Position numbers and translations under genes: made by a program. Below, in pieces: positions 53,891 to 62,154 of a DNA stretch of 64,000 nucleotides (positions within the stretch are counted from its first letter, which is position 1; the number at the start of each line of letters is the position of its first letter). Origin of the DNA: Phycisphaeraceae bacterium (GTDB lineage Bacteria > Planctomycetota > Phycisphaerae > Phycisphaerales > UBA1924). A model generated the notes under the pieces. It was not told the DNA's origin. It saw nothing but the letters and a program-made list of their open reading frames with translations, and did no database searches. The stretch spans positions 2,335,649-2,399,648 of the forward strand of contig CP075368.1 in assembly GCA_019454185.1 (NCBI GenBank). Reading direction: 5' to 3'.

Positions 53891-56515
53891 TCAGAACTGC
53901 GACCCGCGATGCTCGATCGCCGTCCGGAGCGCCTGGCGGATCCGCTCGGCCCGAACCGTCGATCCGGACTCATCGCCCCGAACAACCAGGTAGAAGGTCG
54001 GCTCGTCTCTGTCATCACCCGGGGCGACCCATACAACCGCATCACCTGCTTCCGGATTCGAAGCGAGGAACTGCTGGATCGTGCGCGTCGCGTCGGCAGA
54101 GCCCAGTGGGATCTGCCCCCGCATCGCCCGCAGCCGCGCCAGCAGATCATTCTGCCTGTCCACCTCGTCACCCTCGACATCGATCCCCGGCACATTGCCG
54201 AGCAATCTGAAGCCGAACGCCATCATGCGCGCCGAGGCACCCTCGATCGCGGCCCGCGCCCCGCGCGACATCGGAGGCAGAACATCCGTCACGATCAGCA
54301 CCGAGCCGCCCGGGGACTGCGCCGCCGCGCTCGCCAGCTCGCTCGCCTCGCGGAACATCTCCTGCATCTCAACGATCCGCGTCGATGCGGTCTGCATCGC
54401 CTCCGCGATGCGTGCGTTCACGATCTCATTCGGGCGCGCAACCGCATTCACTGCCGACACCCCCTGCGCAGACGTGCCGGAAACCTGCGCCGCATCAGGC
54501 ACGAGAATCAGACCCGGCCCGGGATCGGCAACAACCACACGCGGCCCCGATTCGGCACCGGACCTCGTGTTCATCAGCGAGTAGCCGACAACGCCGCCCC
54601 CGAGCAGCACCGCGATCCCGATGAACCCGAAGACCGCGGCCACGACGCCGGCGTTCACACCGGAGACGCCGTCCGTTCGTGTCGCTCGACGATGCCGACC
54701 GGACATCCGTGCGTGCGCACGCTCACGAGCCGCCGCCGCGCGATCGCGGGCCGCTCGCAGTTGCTCCTGCGCCGAACGACGCGCGGGATCAGGAATCGCA
54801 CGCACACGCTCGTTCCGAACCGCCTGACGCGCCGCCGGCGCGTCCCCGCGATCCGGAGCCGGCGAGCCAGCAGGGACAGGCCCCTGGCGTGGCGAACCGA
54901 ACCGCTCCGCAGCTCGATTCATCGCGTTCGCTGCATTCGCCATCGCCGCCGCTGCCGCAGCCCGCGCGCTCGCGCCAGACGCACCTGACGCCTTTGCCAC
55001 CACCGAATCCTCGCCCGCCACCCGGTAACTCCCTCTCCACCAGTTCGTGATCAACAGTCTCGGACGCTGACGCAGCCGCTCACCCGCGGGCACCCGGACG
55101 TCCGGACCCCTCGCGGCACCCGCATCGTCTCTCGGCGGCACCGCCGCGCCCGCGTGCGCCACACGCGCGGCATCGACGAACGGCGCGGCATCATGGTGAG
55201 GCAACTCCGGCTCGTGCGAGTCGCCCCCTCGAACGCTCGGCAGATCAGCCGGACGCAGCGAGAAGGGATCGGCCGCAGCACGAACAGCCGCGAGATCGGC
55301 CAGCATGTCCGCCGCCGTCGCGTATCGCTTGTCATAGTCAGCCATCGCACGGCGCACGATCCATCGCAGCGCCTCCGGGCAACGCTTGGTGATCTGGCTC
55401 AGCCCGCCGTGCGCGGGGAACGAGTTCTCGATCACCGAATACAGCACCGCGCCGACCGCGAACACATCGAACCTCGCACCGTCCACCTGGTGCACCTTCG
55501 CGCCCTTCAACGCCATCCGCACCATCTCCGGATCACGGAAATACTCCGTGCCGTGCGTCGTCAGGGTCATCGCCGAGCGGAGCGGCGTCACCAGCCCGAG
55601 ATCCACCAGGTGCGCCGTGTCATCGTGCACGATGATGTTGTCGGGCTTCACGTCCTTGTGCCACAGCCCGCCCCGGTGGTAAGAGTCCAGCGTCGCCAGA
55701 AGATCGGCGACATACTTCATCCCCTTCGACAGCTCCTTGCCCGAGAGGCCGGCCCCGCTCGAGGCGTGCAGCTGCTGCGTCACAAGCCCGAGCGACTCGC
55801 CCGGCACGTACCGCGTGATATAGAAGAATCGCTCCGCCGTCAGATCGTGGTCCAGCACGAACCCGAGCCGGCGCGCCGCGTCGAGTGCGCGGCTCTCGCG
55901 AACGATCTGAGGAAGCGTGCTCCCGTCACGGATCGAGAACGACTTGATCACCACACGCCCGACGTTGCCGAAGCCCTGTCGCTCGAACGTCGCCCGCTTG
56001 ATCGCATCCGGCTCGGCGATGTACAACTTCGCGCCCGAGCCCCCGCCCATCAGCGATCCAAGGATCTTGTACCCCTCGAACTGCGCCGTCCGTCCCGACG
56101 GCTTGTCCGCGCCGGGCGCGGCCCGCACAACCTCGGGAATTCGATGCTCGAAACCCTCCGTCAGCGGCGTCAGCCCGAACAGCCGCGCGGGATGCCCGAG
56201 AAAGATCCGGTAGAGGCAACCGCCGATCGTCGCCGTCTCGCGCTGCATCGCCCGCCCGAAATGCGCAGACGCCGACCAGCGCCCGACCACGACCGTGCCC
56301 AGAATGATCGGCACAAACACCAGCGTGGTGATGAGAGAGCCGATCAGACGCGCAACGTCAGCGATCTCGCCGCCGATGAAACCAAAGATCCTCGCGAACA
56401 CCCACCCGATCGCCTTGAACAGCGGCACAATCAGATACATCACCACCGCCGCCGCGACCACCACGCCGACGAGCACCCCCAGAGTCACCAATATGAATCC
56501 CACGGCGCTGGTCAT
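53891..56515 (-). CDS. Membrane serine/threonine protein kinase
   Basis: The N-terminus has two hydrophobic helices (about 4-36 and 58-78). The kinase domain (about 145-410) has a glycine-rich loop (LMGGGSGAK), the Lys in VVIKSF, the catalytic loop HKDVKPDN (Lys where Arg is usual) and the metal motif as DLG instead of DFG. An Ala/Arg-rich linker leads to another helix (about 625-650; VAAVFGFIGIAVLLGGGVVGYSL) and a C-terminal domain of about 220 residues. That domain resembles a secreted helical domain (SVLIVTDVLPPMSRGARAAI). The length is 874 residues. An ECF sigma gene lies just upstream on the same strand, a pairing seen often in planctomycetes. Confidence 0.87.
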   Translation of the reverse strand: MTSAVGFILVTLGVLVGVVVAAAVVMYLIVPLFKAIGWVFARIFGFIGGEIADVARLIGSLITTLVFVPIILGTVVVGRWSASAHFGRAMQRETATIGGCLYRIFLGHPARLFGLTPLTEGFEHRIPEVVRAAPGADKPSGRTAQFEGYKILGSLMGGGSGAKLYIAEPDAIKRATFERQGFGNVGRVVIKSFSIRDGSTLPQIVRESRALDAARRLGFVLDHDLTAERFFYITRYVPGESLGLVTQQLHASSGAGLSGKELSKGMKYVADLLATLDSYHRGGLWHKDVKPDNIIVHDDTAHLVDLGLVTPLRSAMTLTTHGTEYFRDPEMVRMALKGAKVHQVDGARFDVFAVGAVLYSVIENSFPAHGGLSQITKRCPEALRWIVRRAMADYDKRYATAADMLADLAAVRAAADPFSLRPADLPSVRGGDSHEPELPHHDAAPFVDAARVAHAGAAVPPRDDAGAARGPDVRVPAGERLRQRPRLLITNWWRGSYRVAGEDSVVAKASGASGASARAAAAAAMANAANAMNRAAERFGSPRQGPVPAGSPAPDRGDAPAARQAVRNERVRAIPDPARRSAQEQLRAARDRAAAARERAHARMSGRHRRATRTDGVSGVNAGVVAAVFGFIGIAVLLGGGVVGYSLMNTRSGAESGPRVVVADPGPGLILVPDAAQVSGTSAQGVSAVNAVARPNEIVNARIAEAMQTASTRIVEMQEMFREASELASAAAQSPGGSVLIVTDVLPPMSRGARAAIEGASARMMAFGFRLLGNVPGIDVEGDEVDRQNDLLARLRAMRGQIPLGSADATRTIQQFLASNPEAGDAVVWVAPGDDRDEPTFYLVVRGDESGSTVRAERIRQALRTAIEHRGSQF

Positions 56516-56566
56516 GAGTCATGCTCCAGGTCGGACGCGCGTGCATGCTGCCGCGCCCTCCCGCAC

Positions 56567-57322
56567 TCAGCCGCCCAGACGGGCGGCCTCCTCGTCACGA
56601 CGCCGCAACTCCATCTGCCGGTGATAGATCTCGGCGATGCTCTCATCGAAGAGGGCGTCGTCGGCCTTAGTCGGATTGAGGTCCAGTCCGTTTCGCTCCG
56701 CCTCCGACGCCTCGTCCTGCGTGAAGGAATACATGGCCACGACCTGCGACAGACGCCGACGAAGCATGTCCCGGATTTTGGCCAGCCGGCGGCTGATCGT
56801 CGGCTCAGAAAGCCCGAGCGAACTCGCAACGTCCTTGCCGCTCGTGCCGTCAAGCACACGCATCCTGTAGATCGCAAAGTCGGTGAAATCCGACTCTCTT
56901 TCGACCATCCGGATCGCCGCCTCGACCTTGGCGCGAAAGACCGCCGCCTCATACGCCTCGTCCACGCCCTCGAAACGGCCCGCCATCCAACGCTCATCGA
57001 TCTCGGTCGCGCGCCGATTCCCGCCCCGCTTCTGCGCGTTCCGCCGGTCCATCTCGTCGCCGAGCACGTGCTTCGCGATCGCGAGCAGCCAGGTTGAGAA
57101 CCTCGCCCCGCGCGTCGGATCGAATCGATCGATCGAGTCCGAAAGCGCCGCAAGCGTCTCCTGCGAGAGGTCCTGCACCGTCTGCGAACCGATCTGCCCC
57201 TTCCCCCACTTGGAGAGCTGGGCACGGATCACCGGCCCGAAGGTCTGCCACAACTCGAACCACGCCGCCTGGTCGTTCGCACGCAGGCGCGCCACAAATC
57301 CGGTTGTCAGCGAACTGAGCAT
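56567..57322 (-). CDS. ECF-type sigma factor linked to the kinase
   Basis: The 251-residue protein has region 2 (AWFELWQTFGPVIRAQL, VQDLSQETLAALSDSIDRFD, RFSTWLLAIAKHVL) and region 4 (DFAIYRMRVLDGTSGKDVAS, LGLSEPTISRRLAKIR). A C-terminal extension of about 50 residues after the DNA-binding helix ends EEAARLGG and is not part of standard ECF factors. The kinase gene starts 51 bases downstream. Control of this factor by phosphorylation through the kinase is inferred from the pairing, as no anti-sigma gene is adjacent. The ribosome site is GGAGGTGATCGGAG. Confidence 0.88.
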   Translation of the reverse strand: MLSSLTTGFVARLRANDQAAWFELWQTFGPVIRAQLSKWGKGQIGSQTVQDLSQETLAALSDSIDRFDPTRGARFSTWLLAIAKHVLGDEMDRRNAQKRGGNRRATEIDERWMAGRFEGVDEAYEAAVFRAKVEAAIRMVERESDFTDFAIYRMRVLDGTSGKDVASSLGLSEPTISRRLAKIRDMLRRRLSQVVAMYSFTQDEASEAERNGLDLNPTKADDALFDESIAEIYHRQMELRRRDEEAARLGG

Positions 57323-57580
57323 CTCCGATCACCTCCGCGATCGCGCACGAACAGCGTCCCCGAATCGACGCGCGACCGACGCCATCATTCGGGAGACGAT
57401 CCCTCTCATTTCGCCCTCGTTGCACACTCGGAAGCCGTCCCGCACACGCAAATGAAGGATATGGGCCCCCGCCCACACAGGCGCGAAAGAACTCGAAGCC
57501 CACTCCCAATCACCCATCCCGTCAGGCCACACACCGCACTCCCGTCCTGCCAAGGGCGGATTCCCATTGGAGGCCCAGCC

Positions 57581-58525
57581 ATGCCTTGCATCACTCGTTG
57601 CATCGTTCGTAGTGCTCTCGTTCTCACGCTCGTGGGCGGCGCGGCAGTCGCCGTTGCCGGTCCGCAGCGGGTCGCCGCGGCTTTCCAGCAGACCAAGCAG
57701 AAGATCAACTCGAGCATCGATCAGCACATCGCAGACCCCGTCGCCCTCCGCGCCCAACTCCGCGACCTCGAGGGCAAGTATCCCCAGCGGATCGCCGATG
57801 TCCGAGGCGACCTCGCCGAAGTCGACGCCCAGCTCTCCCAACTCACCAGAGAACTGGCCGTGAGCCAGCGGGTCGTCGCCCTCGCCGACGACGATCTCGT
57901 CAAGGTCCAAGGGCTCCTCGCCCGCGCCGAAGAGGCACGCGCCCAGAACGTCGGCCACGTCATCCGTGTCCGCATGGAGCACGAGTCGCTCGACCTCGAG
58001 CAGGCCTATGCCAAAGCCAACGCCATCAGCCAGTCCCGCTCGGCATACGCCGCGCGAGCCGCTGATATCGAGCGTGACCTCGGCTACCTCTCTCAGCAGC
58101 GCGACCGCCTCACCTCGTTCCTCTCACAGCTCGAAACCGAGCGTGCCGACTTCCAGTCCCAGCTCTGGTCGCTCGACCGTCAGGTCGACGCGATCGCACG
58201 CAACGACCGCATGATCGAGCTCATGTCCAAGCGCCAGCAGACCCTCGACAAGATCAGCCGATACGAGGTCGCCTCGCTCGACCAGTTCAATGTCAAGGTC
58301 GCCGACATCCGCGCCCGTCAGGAAGCCGAGCTCCAGTCGCTCTCTCTCCGCTCCGGCACCACCAGCTACGAGCAGCGCGCCAAGCACCAGCTCGACGTTG
58401 AGGCCTCGCGCCCGGGACTCCTCCAGCCCAGCCGGATCGAGATCCAGCCCCCGGTGCTCGAGATCCGTCCCGAGCCCTCAAACCAGCCCAAGGTCGATTC
58501 CAACCAGATCGCCCGCAGAGACTGA
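57581..58525 (+). CDS. Secreted coiled-coil protein of unknown function
   Basis: The signal peptide covers about residues 1-26 (SALVLTLVGGAAVAVAG). The mature part (about 30-265) is predicted coiled coil from its heptad-like Leu/Ile/Val pattern and abundant Gln, Glu, Arg and Ala, e.g. LRDLEGKYPQRIADVRGDLA and YLSQQRDRLTSFLSQLE. The tail is Pro-rich (RIEIQPPVLEIRPEPSNQP). No known domain is recognised. The ATG has TTGGAGG seven bases upstream. A strong terminator hairpin follows at 58575, so it is probably transcribed alone. A periplasmic structural role is inferred. Confidence 0.75.
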   Translation: MPCITRCIVRSALVLTLVGGAAVAVAGPQRVAAAFQQTKQKINSSIDQHIADPVALRAQLRDLEGKYPQRIADVRGDLAEVDAQLSQLTRELAVSQRVVALADDDLVKVQGLLARAEEARAQNVGHVIRVRMEHESLDLEQAYAKANAISQSRSAYAARAADIERDLGYLSQQRDRLTSFLSQLETERADFQSQLWSLDRQVDAIARNDRMIELMSKRQQTLDKISRYEVASLDQFNVKVADIRARQEAELQSLSLRSGTTSYEQRAKHQLDVEASRPGLLQPSRIEIQPPVLEIRPEPSNQPKVDSNQIARRD

Positions 58526-58574
58526 ATGGGCCGTCCCGGGCCTCAACCTGAAGGCCGCGGAACAACCTCCGCTT

Positions 58575-58614
58575 GCCGCACGTGCCACCCCGATGGCACG
58601 TGCGGCTTTGTCTT
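58575..58614 (+). terminator. Rho-independent terminator before mreB
   Basis: GCCGCACGTGCCA and TGGCACGTGCGGC form a perfect 13-bp stem with a 6-base loop, followed by TTTGTCTTT. It lies 49 bases after the coiled-coil gene. Confidence 0.85.
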
Positions 58615-58685
58615 TCCCAGCGACCCGCACCCCAATACAGTTGTCGGGATATGGAAGGGATATGTGGCCAAACGCCCGAATGGCC

Positions 58686-58691
58686 GATAAT
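58686..58691 (+). promoter_or_regulatory. Candidate -10 element for mreB
   Basis: GATAAT lies 95 bases before the mreB start in the terminator-bounded gap. No convincing -35 hexamer is seen at the right distance, so this is weak. Confidence 0.3.
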
Positions 58692-58785
58692 CTGAGGGCC
58701 AGCGGGATCGGGCGGCAGGACGGCTGCCCGGCCGTTCGGTAGGACTTTGCTCCGGACGATGCTCCGGCGACTGGAAGATCAGCCC

Positions 58786-59835
58786 ATGTGGATGGACCGA
58801 ATCATGGGACTGTTCAGTGTCGATATGGGCATCGACCTGGGCACGTGCAACACGCTCGTCTCCGTCAGGGGACAGGGCATCGTTCTCAATGAACCCTCCG
58901 TCGTCGCCGTCAAGAAGGGCACCAACCAGGTGCTCAAGGACGGCCAGGCCGTCGGCTGGATGGCCAAGGAGATGCTGGGCAAGACCCCCGGCTCCATCAC
59001 CGCCATCCGTCCCCTGAAAGACGGCGTGATCTCCGACTTCGAGATCACCGAGGCGATGCTCAAGTACTTCATCAACAAGGTCAACGGAAAGTCGCGCATC
59101 TTCGGACCACGCGTCGTCATCTCCATCCCCTCCGGTATCACAGCCGTCGAGAAACGCGCCGTCTTCGATTCCTCCATGCGCGCCGGCGCCCGAATGACAT
59201 ACCTCATCGAAGAGCCCCTCGCCGCCGCCATCGGGGCCGCGCTCCCAGTCGCCGAAGCCACCGCCTCCATGATCGTCGATATCGGGGGAGGCACCACCGA
59301 GGTCGCCATCCTCTCGCTCGCCGACATCGCCGTCTGCGAGTCCGTACGCGTCGCCGGCGACGACCTCGACGAGGCCATCATCAACCACATGAAACGCGCG
59401 TACAACATGATGATCGGCGAGCAGTCCGCCGAACGCATCAAGATCGAGATCGGCTCCGCCGCACCGGCAGGCGAGCCCGCCTCCATGGAAGTCCGCGGCC
59501 GCGACATGATCTCCGGCCTCCCGCGCAAAACCGTCATCACCTCCGACGAAGTCCGCGAAGCCCTCAGCGAACCCGTCGCCGCAATCACCGAAGCCGTCAC
59601 ACGCACACTCGAACGGGCCGAGCCCGAACTCGCCGCAGACCTCGTCGAGAACGGCATCGCCCTCGCCGGAGGCGGCGCGCTCCTCCGCGGGCTCGACAAG
59701 GTCCTCTCAAAGGCCACAGGCCTCGGTGTACGACTCGCCGACGACCCGCTTACATGCGTCGCTCGCGGCACATGCATCTTCCTCGAAAACTTCGAGGAGT
59801 GGAAGGACACTCTCGAAAACGACGTCTCAATCTAA
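58786..59835 (+). CDS. mreB: Rod-shape-determining actin homologue
   Basis: MreB polymerises under the inner membrane and guides cell-wall synthesis. The first phosphate loop is GIDLGTCNTLV (residues 15-25). The second is DIGGGTTEVA (about 165), and the adenosine motif is GIALAGGGALLRGLD near residue 305. IEEPLAAAIGA and VVISIPSGIT are conserved. An N-terminal amphipathic stretch (MDRIMGLFS) probably binds membrane. I chose the ATG at 58786 (GGAAG about 9 bases upstream); 58792 is an alternative. The 349-residue length is normal. It heads an mreBCD operon. Confidence 0.94.
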   Translation: MWMDRIMGLFSVDMGIDLGTCNTLVSVRGQGIVLNEPSVVAVKKGTNQVLKDGQAVGWMAKEMLGKTPGSITAIRPLKDGVISDFEITEAMLKYFINKVNGKSRIFGPRVVISIPSGITAVEKRAVFDSSMRAGARMTYLIEEPLAAAIGAALPVAEATASMIVDIGGGTTEVAILSLADIAVCESVRVAGDDLDEAIINHMKRAYNMMIGEQSAERIKIEIGSAAPAGEPASMEVRGRDMISGLPRKTVITSDEVREALSEPVAAITEAVTRTLERAEPELAADLVENGIALAGGGALLRGLDKVLSKATGLGVRLADDPLTCVARGTCIFLENFEEWKDTLENDVSI

Positions 59836-59880
59836 CCTCACACCGATACCCCACGCCCACCTCCCAACCCACTCATCCGC

Positions 59881-60756
59881 ATGGCGCACATGACGCACCA
59901 GACCAAACCGTCGAGGCGCCTGCTCGCCGGGTCGATCCTGGTCCTGCTCGTCATGGGCCTCCTCCCCATCCGTCTCACCGCATGGGCCGGCTGGTTCGGC
60001 GACCTCCTCACAACACTCACCGCCCCGGTCAGCGACCCCGCCGCACGCATCTCACGCTGGCTCTCACCCGCCGCCCCGCGCACCGCGCAGCCAGAGCAGA
60101 TCCGCCTCCTCGAACGCGAACGCGAGGAACTCCTCCGGCTCTACCGCCTCGAACGCGAAGAAGTCACCCGGCTCAGAACCCTCATCGCCGACCTCCAGGC
60201 AGGCGCCGCGCTCTACCCCGAAGCCAAGGTCAGGCAAATCCTCGCACCGGTCATCGCCTCATCGAGCGATCGCTCCAGCACCGTCATCCGCGTCCGCGCG
60301 GGGCGATCCTCCGGCGTCGATCGCGGCAGCGTCGCCACCACCGCCGGCGTGCAACTCGTCGGGCGAGTACAAAGCGTCTCCGAACGCATCTGCGACATCG
60401 TCCCCATCACCGACGCCGGTGCCGGCCCGATCACCGGCATGATCCTTCTTGACGCAACCAGCGCCGGCCCCACCTGCCTTCTCAAACCCACCGGCACGGG
60501 AACGCTCTCAGGACCCGTCGAGGACATGACGGGCATCGCGCCGCGCCGCGGGATCGAACCCGGCATGCGGATCCTCCTGCAGGATCCCACCTGGCCGAGA
60601 GCCGCTCAGATGCTGCTCATCGGCGTCGTCGAATCCGCCGAGCCCGCGCCCAACCAACCCCTCAGAACCGTCGTGACCGTCCGCCCGACCCTGCGACTCG
60701 ATCGCGTCGGCGAGATCGTGCTCAGAACCTCTCCCGGCGGGGAGGACACCCCATGA
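59881..60756 (+). CDS. mreC: Rod-shape-determining protein MreC
   Basis: MreC links MreB to the periplasmic wall-synthesis enzymes. One N-terminal membrane helix (about 14-35; LLAGSILVLLVMGLLPIRL) is followed by a periplasmic coiled coil (LLEREREELLRLYRLEREE, 75-110). A beta-barrel core then follows (VIRVRAGRSSGVDRGSVATT, GVQLVGRVQSV). The 291-residue length and position between mreB and mreD fit. The mreD start overlaps its stop (ATGA). Overall similarity is modest, so context supports the name. Confidence 0.85.
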   Translation: MAHMTHQTKPSRRLLAGSILVLLVMGLLPIRLTAWAGWFGDLLTTLTAPVSDPAARISRWLSPAAPRTAQPEQIRLLEREREELLRLYRLEREEVTRLRTLIADLQAGAALYPEAKVRQILAPVIASSSDRSSTVIRVRAGRSSGVDRGSVATTAGVQLVGRVQSVSERICDIVPITDAGAGPITGMILLDATSAGPTCLLKPTGTGTLSGPVEDMTGIAPRRGIEPGMRILLQDPTWPRAAQMLLIGVVESAEPAPNQPLRTVVTVRPTLRLDRVGEIVLRTSPGGEDTP

Positions 60757-61322
60757 GATGGCTCATGTTCGTCCTGGTCGCGTGGGTCATGCTCGGGCTT
60801 GAAACAGGCCTGAAGCCCGCCCTCCAACTCGGACCCACACCCATCGCACCAAGCTTCGTTCTCCCCCTCGCCGTCGTCATCGCCATGTTCGCGTCCTCGT
60901 CAGCATCCCTCTGGGCATGCCTCCTCCTCGGGCTCATGGTCGATCTCACCTGGAAAATCCCCCGCACCGACTACGGCACCGCCACCATGATCGGCCCATA
61001 CGCACTCGGATACCTGCTCGCAGGACAACTCGTCCTCACGCTCCGCGGCATCATGATGCGCCGAAACCCGCTCAGCGTCGCGTTCCTCTCCGCATGCGCC
61101 GCCGCCGTCGCCAACGTCGTGGTCGTCGCCATCATCACCCTGCACACCGCGTTCTACACCGAACCCATCGAGTGGAGCGCGCCCCAGCAGCTCCTCGCTC
61201 GCCTCTCCTCCGCGCTCTACACCGGTGTCATCGGCCTCGTGCTCGCACCCGTCTTGCTCTTCGTCGCGCCCTTCATGGGGCTCCAGACGCCAGGAACACG
61301 CCGATACGTCAAACGTGGCTGA
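60753..61322 (+). CDS. mreD: Rod-shape-determining protein MreD
   Basis: MreD is an integral membrane part of the elongation complex. About five hydrophobic helices are visible, among them MFVLVAWVMLGLETGL, FVLPLAVVIAMFAS, ACLLLGLMVDLTW and VIGLVLAPVLLFVAPFMG. The LGLMVDL segment after the third helix is typical of MreD. The 189-residue length fits. The sequence family is variable, so the call rests mainly on topology and on the overlap with mreC. Confidence 0.78.
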   Translation: MRWLMFVLVAWVMLGLETGLKPALQLGPTPIAPSFVLPLAVVIAMFASSSASLWACLLLGLMVDLTWKIPRTDYGTATMIGPYALGYLLAGQLVLTLRGIMMRRNPLSVAFLSACAAAVANVVVVAIITLHTAFYTEPIEWSAPQQLLARLSSALYTGVIGLVLAPVLLFVAPFMGLQTPGTRRYVKRG

Positions 61323-61408
61323 CCGGCCGACGGCCCGCTCGCCACCCGTTTCCGTACAACCCGCATACCGATACTGACGCTTCCGGCGCAGCACTCAACC
61401 GCCGTGGG

Positions 61409-62104
61409 TCAGCGCATCTCCGTCTCGCGCCGGAGAACCGACCTCAACAACTCCTCATCCACATCCCGCAGCCGCGGCACAACAACCGTCGCTCTCGCAA
61501 GCCGCACAGCGCTCACCGTCTGCGCCACCCCGATCACGGCCATCCCCGCGCCGATCGCCGCCTCAACCCCTCGGGGCGTGTCCTCGATCGCCACGCAACC
61601 CGCCGGCTCAACCCCCAGCCGCGCAGCCGTAAGCAGATACCCCTCAGGATCCGGCTTCGATCGCGCCACATCCTCCACCGCAACGATCGTCCGAACCCGC
61701 TGCAACAAGTCGTGCTTCGCAAGCGCCGCCTCGATCTCGACACGCCGCGCCGCGCTGCACACCGCCAGCGGCACCACGCCGCACAGCCGATGAATGAGCG
61801 TCACCGCCCCCGCCACAAGGGGAACCTCGCCCGCAAGCGCCAGCCGCTCATACACCTCGTTCTTCGTGCGCCGCACACGCTCGAGCGCATCCCCATCGAG
61901 CACCACACCCCGGTCCGCCGCGACCTGCACATAACAGTCAACATCCGGCAAACCCACCCACCTGGCAAGAAACTCCTCCACGGGAAGATCGATCCCCGCC
62001 GCCGCCAGCCCCTCGCGCGTGGCAAACCCGTGGATCGGCTCGGAATCAACGAGCGTCCCGTCAAAGTCAAAGATCACGGCCCTGAGAGCATGGGGGTGGA
62101 TCAC
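61409..62104 (-). CDS. HAD-family phosphatase / beta-phosphoglucomutase-like
   Basis: A haloacid dehalogenase-fold hydrolase of the phosphoglucomutase-like subgroup. Motif I is IFDFDGTLVDSEP near residues 10-22, with the mutase-like cap (GFATREGLAAAGIDLPVEEF). Motif II lies in PLAVCSAARR, motif III includes RSKPDPEGYL, and motif IV is AIEDTPRGVEAAIGAGM. The frame opens at 62149, but I choose the GTG at 62104: the conserved domain begins there, and TACGCT lies five bases upstream. The substrate is unknown; a sugar phosphate is likely. It is divergent from the GlmU-like gene. Confidence 0.85.
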   Translation of the reverse strand: MIHPHALRAVIFDFDGTLVDSEPIHGFATREGLAAAGIDLPVEEFLARWVGLPDVDCYVQVAADRGVVLDGDALERVRRTKNEVYERLALAGEVPLVAGAVTLIHRLCGVVPLAVCSAARRVEIEAALAKHDLLQRVRTIVAVEDVARSKPDPEGYLLTAARLGVEPAGCVAIEDTPRGVEAAIGAGMAVIGVAQTVSAVRLARATVVVPRLRDVDEELLRSVLRRETEMR

Positions 62105-62109
62105 ATCCA

Positions 62110-62115
62110 AGCGTA
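62110..62115 (-). promoter_or_regulatory. Candidate -10 element of a leaderless HAD-phosphatase transcript
   Basis: TACGCT is followed by five bases and the GTG at 62104 on the minus strand. The spacing is one base shorter than in the other leaderless candidates, so it is less sure. Confidence 0.4.
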
Positions 62116-62140
62116 GCGGCAGCGCAGAGCCCGAATCCCG

Positions 62141-62146
62141 TACACT
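62141..62146 (+). promoter_or_regulatory. Candidate -10 element of a near-leaderless GlmU-like transcript
   Basis: TACACT is followed by eight bases and the ATG at 62155. A normal start distance puts the transcript 5' end one or two bases before the ATG. The role is inferred. Confidence 0.45.
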
Positions 62147-62154
62147 CACGCACG

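Noticed and set aside
53734..54210. Plus-strand frame after trpD
   Set aside because: It reads through the foldback element and then runs antisense to the kinase gene.
55154..57097. 647-codon open frame on the plus strand
   Set aside because: It is antisense to the kinase and ECF sigma genes and shows no domain.
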